Assembly: GCF_035582795.1 (NCBI RefSeq)
Contig: NC_134367.1
Span: 7,364,062 to 7,428,061, forward strand
Source of the DNA: Mycteria americana
Taxonomy: Eukaryota > Chordata > Aves > Ciconiiformes > Ciconiidae
DNA: 64,000 nucleotides
Direction of reading: 5' to 3'
Shown: positions 58,500-64,000 of the stretch, piece after piece
Layout: the number at the start of each line of letters is the position of its first letter
Position numbering within the stretch: position 1 is the stretch's first letter
Notes under the pieces: generated by a model
What the model was told of the DNA's origin: nothing
What the model saw: the letters and a program-made list of their open reading frames with translations, nothing else
Database searches by the model: none
Program-made: the position numbers and the translations under genes

Positions 58500-61400
58500 G
58501 TAATTTAATGTCTTATTTTCACTCATTTTTACTATCCCACCATTCTTTCTGGCAGCACCAAGAGTCAGTCCTCTGGAAGTCATGGGGAGCCCAAAATGCC
58601 TTTTGCTCTATTATTTGCATATAAATAAGAGAGAAGGATAGAAAACAACATTCCTAAACAACTTGATGGAAAAAAATGAAAAGTACAGAGGAAAAAATAG
58701 GATTGGATTTATCAATCAGGCAAAATTCTTGTTCACCCCAGCATTGGGCAGGCCTTCAAAGACAGCTCCCCTGTGCATCCTGCCACAATAACCACAAAAT
58801 AGCTCGGTATTACAGTTGAAGAAAATTATGTTTTCCTGCTGTGGGGTGCAACAGGAGAGATCTAGATACCTCAAAAATACATATTTAGTCAAATATGACT
58901 GGGGAGGGGTATGAGGGGGAAGAACTGGAAAATGCCAGTGGCCATCAGCCTATCAAAGCTAATAATTTTCTCTCTAGCGACTGTTCTCTTTTATCTCTGG
59001 GTCAGGAAAATAAGCATTAGTGTCTATCTATACAGTAAGAGCAACGTCAGCCAACTGGAGGGATTTTTACTTCAACCCCACAGCCAGGATGCCCTGGCAT
59101 GAGAGGAGGGAGCTTTGGAAAGGTTTACACAACGTTGCAGAGTCAAAAGCCTTTGGAGATCATTCCTTTGGCTCTGGACATGAGTCTCATTCAACTGCTT
59201 ATGGCTACATGCAAATGCAGGGGGAGGCTTGGATGTCCTTTAGAAAAGGATATTTTGGGTGGCAGACAGTCCAATAGGTATAAAGGCCTGCTGAGACCCA
59301 GCTGACCATGGGATCTCCCCAGTGCAATATAAAAGACAGTATGTTCCCATGCTCCCAAAGTCATCTGCATACACCATGATCACCCCTTCCCCCAGCTCCA
59401 GTGCACTCTTTTCCTGCCCTCGTCTCTGCCAAATGCTTTTGCCTTCATCCGGATTCCTAAAATAGCACTGAACAACAGCAAATGATGGCTCCCAGCCTCC
59501 CAGAACCGAAGGTCATCGTGCTCTTACTGCACACAGCCAAGGAGCTGCTCACCCCCTCAACTACCAGTACTTTTGATGCTTCTTGATGATCCGTAAACGT
59601 GGTTTTCTGAAGGAGATACTTATGAATTCAGCAGAAGAAAGACGTTAGTATAAATATCTCTGCACTGTTACCACACAAAGAAATCCCAATGGTTTCTTTG
59701 GCGTATCTGCTATGGAGACACTATTTCCATCTTGCAGCACTTAGAAGTGAAGAAAAAAAAAAAAAAAAGACCAGTTTTTGCCTCTTCTGTGATGCTCCCA
59801 TCTCCTTTGTGTCCTAAGAGTCTGTCTTATTTTATAAGGCTTATATCTGACTCCAGTGAGAGTCGCTCCAAATGAGACAGAGTGTTTCAGGAGAATTTCT
59901 GTAGCTATACATTTGGAATGTAAACAGAGACCTCCTAACCATGTAAGCTGTATGTCCCAACCATACAAACTACAGCTTGTTTGGGAGCCCTCGTAGCATA
60001 AGGGCTGCTAGTTTCTCTGTTAAGGTCTGTCACCAACATACTACTTGGTCACCTTGTCTTCCATGGGGATCTCAATCGACCTGTGTGTTTCAGTTTTGTA
60101 ATTAAAAATAATTGTGATTGGCACAGCCATGCATGCTTTTTCTCCCTTCTCTTTCTTTCTTTTCTTTTTTTTTTTTTTTAAATGGAAGATATTGTGTCGA
60201 GAAAGGTGATGTGTTCTGTCTGCTGGACCGATTGGAGTGAAGATGGGACTTTTTCCAAAATCTTGGTATTTCACGCACTTGTCTTGGAGCCTTGTTCAAG
60301 AAACAGGTTCTGCCATGGCCCTGCTTCCTGCAGATTTCCACAGGGTGGCACCAGCCACTTGTTCAAAACTGCATCAGGCTCATTTTGCACTTATACCGTG
60401 CTCTGAGTCCTGTGCTGATGAAGAGAAATTTAATTTTGTGCAAATACATGTTTGGGCCTTTAGAGCTGGCAATGATTTACATGAGTAAAGTTGCTGACTC
60501 TTAGCATATATCCTAGACCTTGCCATATTTCATGTTTTTCTTGAAACCTTAATCACTGGGGTCAGCTTTTGCTTGACAAATTAAAGTATATTGCTTCTGC
60601 TCGGAGAAGAGCACATAATGTATTGACCTGAGCACAACCTTCAGGATCAGGTAGAATTTTCCTTACAGGCTTAGGCTAAAGGAAAAGAATCCCAAAATAC
60701 CTTGTTTAAAAATAAGTCTCATTTTGAAGGGTTTTCAATCATGATGCTTTTGGCATAGAAACTGGAGCAAAGGCCACTTTCTGCAAGATTTTGTTTTGGT
60801 ATAACTGTTTTAATTTTCTGTTAAGAATGAAAACAGAATGTCTAGTTTCACATCTGTTTGATCTGAAATGGAAAATTTTTGGGAACAATTCAAAACAGTT
60901 TTCTACAGATCACTTCAACAAGAGAGACTTTTGTCCCGACTTCTATGACTAGGTTACCTTGTGGGAATTACAGTTTGCAAGACCATTTTTGTCTTCTTTA
61001 TAAACTAATTCACTGAACTTCCATGACATTACAGTGTGGTTCAGCCAGGGAAACTAGCCCAGGGCAGCTGAGATGTTGTCAACTCCTTGAGGTGCTCTGG
61101 CAACTCCTGTGCAGGAAGGAATACAGTCACAGGAAGGTGGAGTTCAATATTTAATGTTGTTTGAATGTTGCAGTTGAACTGTTCAGGCCTTGGACCATTT
61201 CAGGTTAGTCTGGTAAGTAGAAATGAAAGATTTGGAAAACATGCTGATGTTCCTAGATTGTAAATTTTTGAGTTTTCTGTTCCATTAAAGTTGATTTTTT
61301 TGTTTGTCCAGTTTGAGACAAAAAAAAGTAAAATCAGGAAGTGGAGATTTCCAACTATAAAATTACAATTTCTACTTTCTCATTTTCACGATACTTACAA

Positions 61401-62276
61401 ATAATATGAATAACGTTAATCTATTTTAAGGTGAGAATGGAACAATATATGACCTAACTTCACTTCTTCCATAATGTACCACCCAGTTTTACAAATGGAG
61501 AAATGAGCTAAGGTGCTACTAGGACAGAGTCTCCAAAATAGTTAGGTACTTCCCTTCTGTTTGGGGATGCTTAAAACTTTTTAATATCTGTGGCCAGGTG
61601 ACTTGCTGAGAGTCACCAAGGAAGAGCCTGGTATAGACAAGAGCTGAAACCACTTCTGCAGCTCAAGTCCATGCTGTGACGATAGCACCATCTTCCTTTC
61701 TAACCTAACGCTTTACCACAGTATGCTTCCTACTGTTGGGCCTTGATAGGTTTGCAGAAGTCCTCTTTTAAGGCAAATTTCTTTACCCTGTGTTTGAAGA
61801 CACTCAATTGATTATAGGGATGTAGCTTAACTAGATCTGTGCCTGTTCCAAACCCAGACTCACCCATCACCTATACTGTTTACATACTGGCATGTGTTTG
61901 CGTGTGGACTTAACACATACTCTGAAGTTCTCATAATGGGAAGAGCTTGCACATGCCCAGTACCAGAGTATGGGTTTACTTCTGGTTCACGTGGTCTGCA
62001 GTGAAGCACCTGTTTCCAGCCATTCTGCAGGCTTGGCTCATCCTGCCACAGCATAGATGCTATGGGATCTAGCCACTGCTGTCTTAGGCTTAATCCTGTG
62101 GATGGAGGGCACGCAAGTCATCATATCTGTTCTGCCTGAAGCCCTCTCTCCAGGTTGCAGAGCATTTTTACCAGTATTAGATCTGGGCAAAGGGGAGGGT
62201 TTGCGTTTCTGAAAAAGGGTGGGTTTATCAGTGATGGATTTTATCAGTCAACTGACATTCCTTTCTCCTTTTGAAG
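58500..62276 (+). other. OPN5 intron 2
   Basis: This 3.8-kb phase-1 intron has donor GTAATT and an acceptor after TTTCTCCTTTTGAAG. It contains A and T tracts (59755-59769, 60165-60180) and a MIR-like remnant at about 61481-61700. No other exon was seen. Confidence 0.85.
61481..61700 (+). mobile_element. MIR SINE remnant
   Basis: ACCCAGTTTTACAAATGGAG near 61481 is followed, after an unrelated insert, by GGTGACTTGCTGAGAGTCAC near 61597, then AAGAGCTGAAACC and TCCATGCTGTGACGATAGCA. These match the MIR core in order: CCCATTTTACAGATGAGG, then GACTTGCCCAAGGTCAC, then the 3' part. It is diverged, as expected for an ancient amniote SINE. Confidence 0.55.
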
Positions 62277-62447
62277 TGGTAGGAAAACCCTTTAGTATAA
62301 TTTCCTTCTTTTCTCACCGCTGGGTGTTTGGATGGATGGGCTGCCGCTGGTATGGATGGGCTGGTTTCTTCTTTGGCTGTGGGAGCCTTATTACCATGAC
62401 AGCTGTCAGCCTGGATAGATACCTAAAAATCTGCCACTTGTCTTACG
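62277..62447 (+). CDS. OPN5: OPN5 (neuropsin) coding exon 3 (gene continues beyond window)
   Basis: This 171-bp exon, phase 1 at both ends, encodes the rest of codon 84 to the first base of codon 141. It covers extracellular loop 1 and helix 3. Cys106 is the disulphide Cys (rhodopsin Cys110). Tyr109 takes the place of the rhodopsin counterion Glu113, as known for OPN5, where Glu181 in a later exon is thought to act. Asp130-Arg131-Tyr132 is the DRY motif, exactly 24 residues after Cys106 as in rhodopsin. The block GWAGFFFGCGSLITMTAVSL is diagnostic. Donor GTAAGA starts at 62448. Helices 4-7 and the Schiff-base lysine lie downstream of the window. Confidence 0.96.
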
Positions 62448-64000
62448 GTAAGAAAGAAAACTATATTAAGTGACTATATAAAAACTATATTAAGTGACTG
62501 TAGAAAAACTATATTAACTGATATAGTTTTCTAGACTGAAATCATACTTAAGCTCCTCCAAATGCTTTTGTTAAATACAGAGGGGAATACACAGATAAGA
62601 GAAACATATTTGCATGATCCAAGTAATCCCAGCTAAATTTGTATGCTGGACTTATCACCTTCGCTGTTGTCTCTCTGCTGTCTGCTTAAGCCATGAGTTT
62701 TAGTAATCACTCATAGACAAATCACTTTGTGTCTACTAAGGCCTATTAACATTAACAGATGCAGCTATTGCACATATTGCAAGGTCTTATGGACCAACAC
62801 ATAAAAGCATTCCTTATTAGATGCCTGAATTCCTTTAAGATATGTGGCAAGCTATTTAAAACATCTACAAGACTTGGATGTGCAGTAGGTCATAATGTGA
62901 TATTGTCTCTCTAATATGGAAACAGAACCTGAGAGGATGAAATGAATTTAGCAATGAAAGCTGGTATCACCATATCCATCAATATCTTATATCTCTTGAA
63001 TACGAAGTATTATGTACTTCATTCTTTCCAGTTAAAAGATGTTGTCACAGTTTAGAAAAGATGTTTTTCTTGCATTGGAAGGGACTAACTCCCCAACAGA
63101 GTACAGGGAATACTCAAGGTGACTTTACATATAAGAAATACCTTGCCCATGTGACTTGAGGGACATACAACAGATTTCATTATATTGATATATAATATTG
63201 ATCATGTAATGTTAAGTTATAAGAAATGTTTACAGCTAGGAAGTGTAAGTAAGCCGGTCTGTCCAATAGCTGAGCGTGCAGTCAATTAAAAGCTGTGGTA
63301 CTGTGCTAAGATCTGCTGTCATAGATCCTGGCATGTCCATACTTTTTCCTTAAGTGTGAGTGCAAGGAAGGTTTCCTTAGCTGAGTTTTCAATACACCAT
63401 TCACATTAAGCAGGATTTCAATTCTTCCTCTAAAAGTCTTATCAAAATAATTCAGTGGCAACCCAAATCATAGACAATTTTTCACAGACTTGGTGAGCTG
63501 AAGTAAGTATTTCATGGCTGGCTGCATTCATGCCGTGAGCTCTGGTATTTAGTATGAGATCTTAGTTCAAGACAGACAGAACACTTTGAAACCTTTTTTC
63601 TCAAGGGCTGTTTGATCATGATTGTCCATACAAAATGATGGAGAGCAATAAACATATCTAACATGTTCAGTCTAGGTGGTTAACTTAGCCATTCTCTGTA
63701 TAAGGCCTAAATCAGTCATCAGGAACCTGGAGCACCTGGCTATATACCTACACCTTCATTTTGCTCCAAAAGCAGAAATTGTTTTTTTTGGTTTGGGTTT
63801 TTTTGAGTTTTTTTTTTTTTTTGGTAATAGGTTGCTATGGTTTGACAATAGCTGTGAAAATATTGTCGCTCTTTTAGTGCTCGCTCTATTGTTGCTTTGT
63901 TTTTCCACACCTGAACACAACAAACCAGCTTTCTGTCTCTCAGCCATTGTGCTCGAATATATCTTTTGTCAGTCAGTGTTCATTTTCCTTCCAGTGATCT
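62448..64000 (+). other. OPN5 intron 3 (partial)
   Basis: The intron begins GTAAGAAAGA and runs off the window. It starts with a 24-bp tandem repeat at 62457-62530. The remainder is AT-rich with a T tract near 63809-63823 and no recognised exon. Confidence 0.8.
62457..62530. repeat. Three-copy 23-24-bp tandem repeat ending in a hairpin
   Basis: The unit AAAACTATATTAAGTGACTA starts near 62457 and recurs at about 62481 and 62505, the last copy with changes. The third copy pairs with TATAGTTTT at 62522-62530 to form a 9-bp stem. It begins 10 bases after the exon 3 boundary. Confidence 0.8.

Noticed and set aside
1..64000. CRISPR arrays, operons, phage or bacterial elements, tRNA and rRNA genes
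   Set aside because: The DNA is avian with introns and CR1/LTR repeats; no spaced direct-repeat array, no tRNA A/B box pair with a cloverleaf and no rRNA sequence were seen.

Overview
The window is nuclear DNA of a bird. The evidence is a CR1 LINE whose 3' end is the avian short repeat built on ATTCTGTG, several retroviral solo LTRs of types I recognise from Neoaves, and two vertebrate GPCR genes in the amniote ADGRF4-OPN5 order. The clade call comes from recognising repeats and gene order by eye; no search was run.

Layout: bases 1-3469 hold the last four coding exons of an adhesion GPCR, most likely ADGRF4 (GPR115), on the + strand. They cover the end of the GAIN domain, the GPS region, the seven-helix domain and the C-tail. 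From 3470 to about 50985 I find no protein-coding gene. This roughly 47 kb gap holds a decayed CR1 (about 10120-10787), a short antisense CR1 tail (about 12808), an antisense LTR (from 16208), a 5'-truncated CR1 with a long reverse-transcriptase frame (17836-18905), two much older CR1/L3-like remnants (about 25040 and 30940), an AT-rich microsatellite (25555-25735), an antisense solo LTR (36778-37634) and an antisense LTR of a second family (38048-38636). There are also faint MIR-like pieces.

From 50986 the window carries the first three coding exons of OPN5 (neuropsin), a UV-sensitive non-visual opsin known in birds from deep-brain photoreceptors. They are 50986-51115, 58380-58499 and 62277-62447, joined in consistent phase. 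They encode the N-terminus through the DRY motif after helix 3; the retinal-binding lysine lies beyond the window. Intron 1 contains a solo LTR with a perfect 5-bp target duplication, inserted next to an older, different LTR.

The two genes are neighbours in conserved synteny and share a strand; nothing suggests they act in one pathway. I do not see a new multi-gene system. The points most worth a second look are the non-canonical, probably uncleavable GPS of the adhesion GPCR, an exact 52-bp direct repeat in unique DNA, a 17-bp near-perfect hairpin, two LTRs with common ends but unrelated middles, a nested LTR insertion, and the choice between two in-frame OPN5 start codons.
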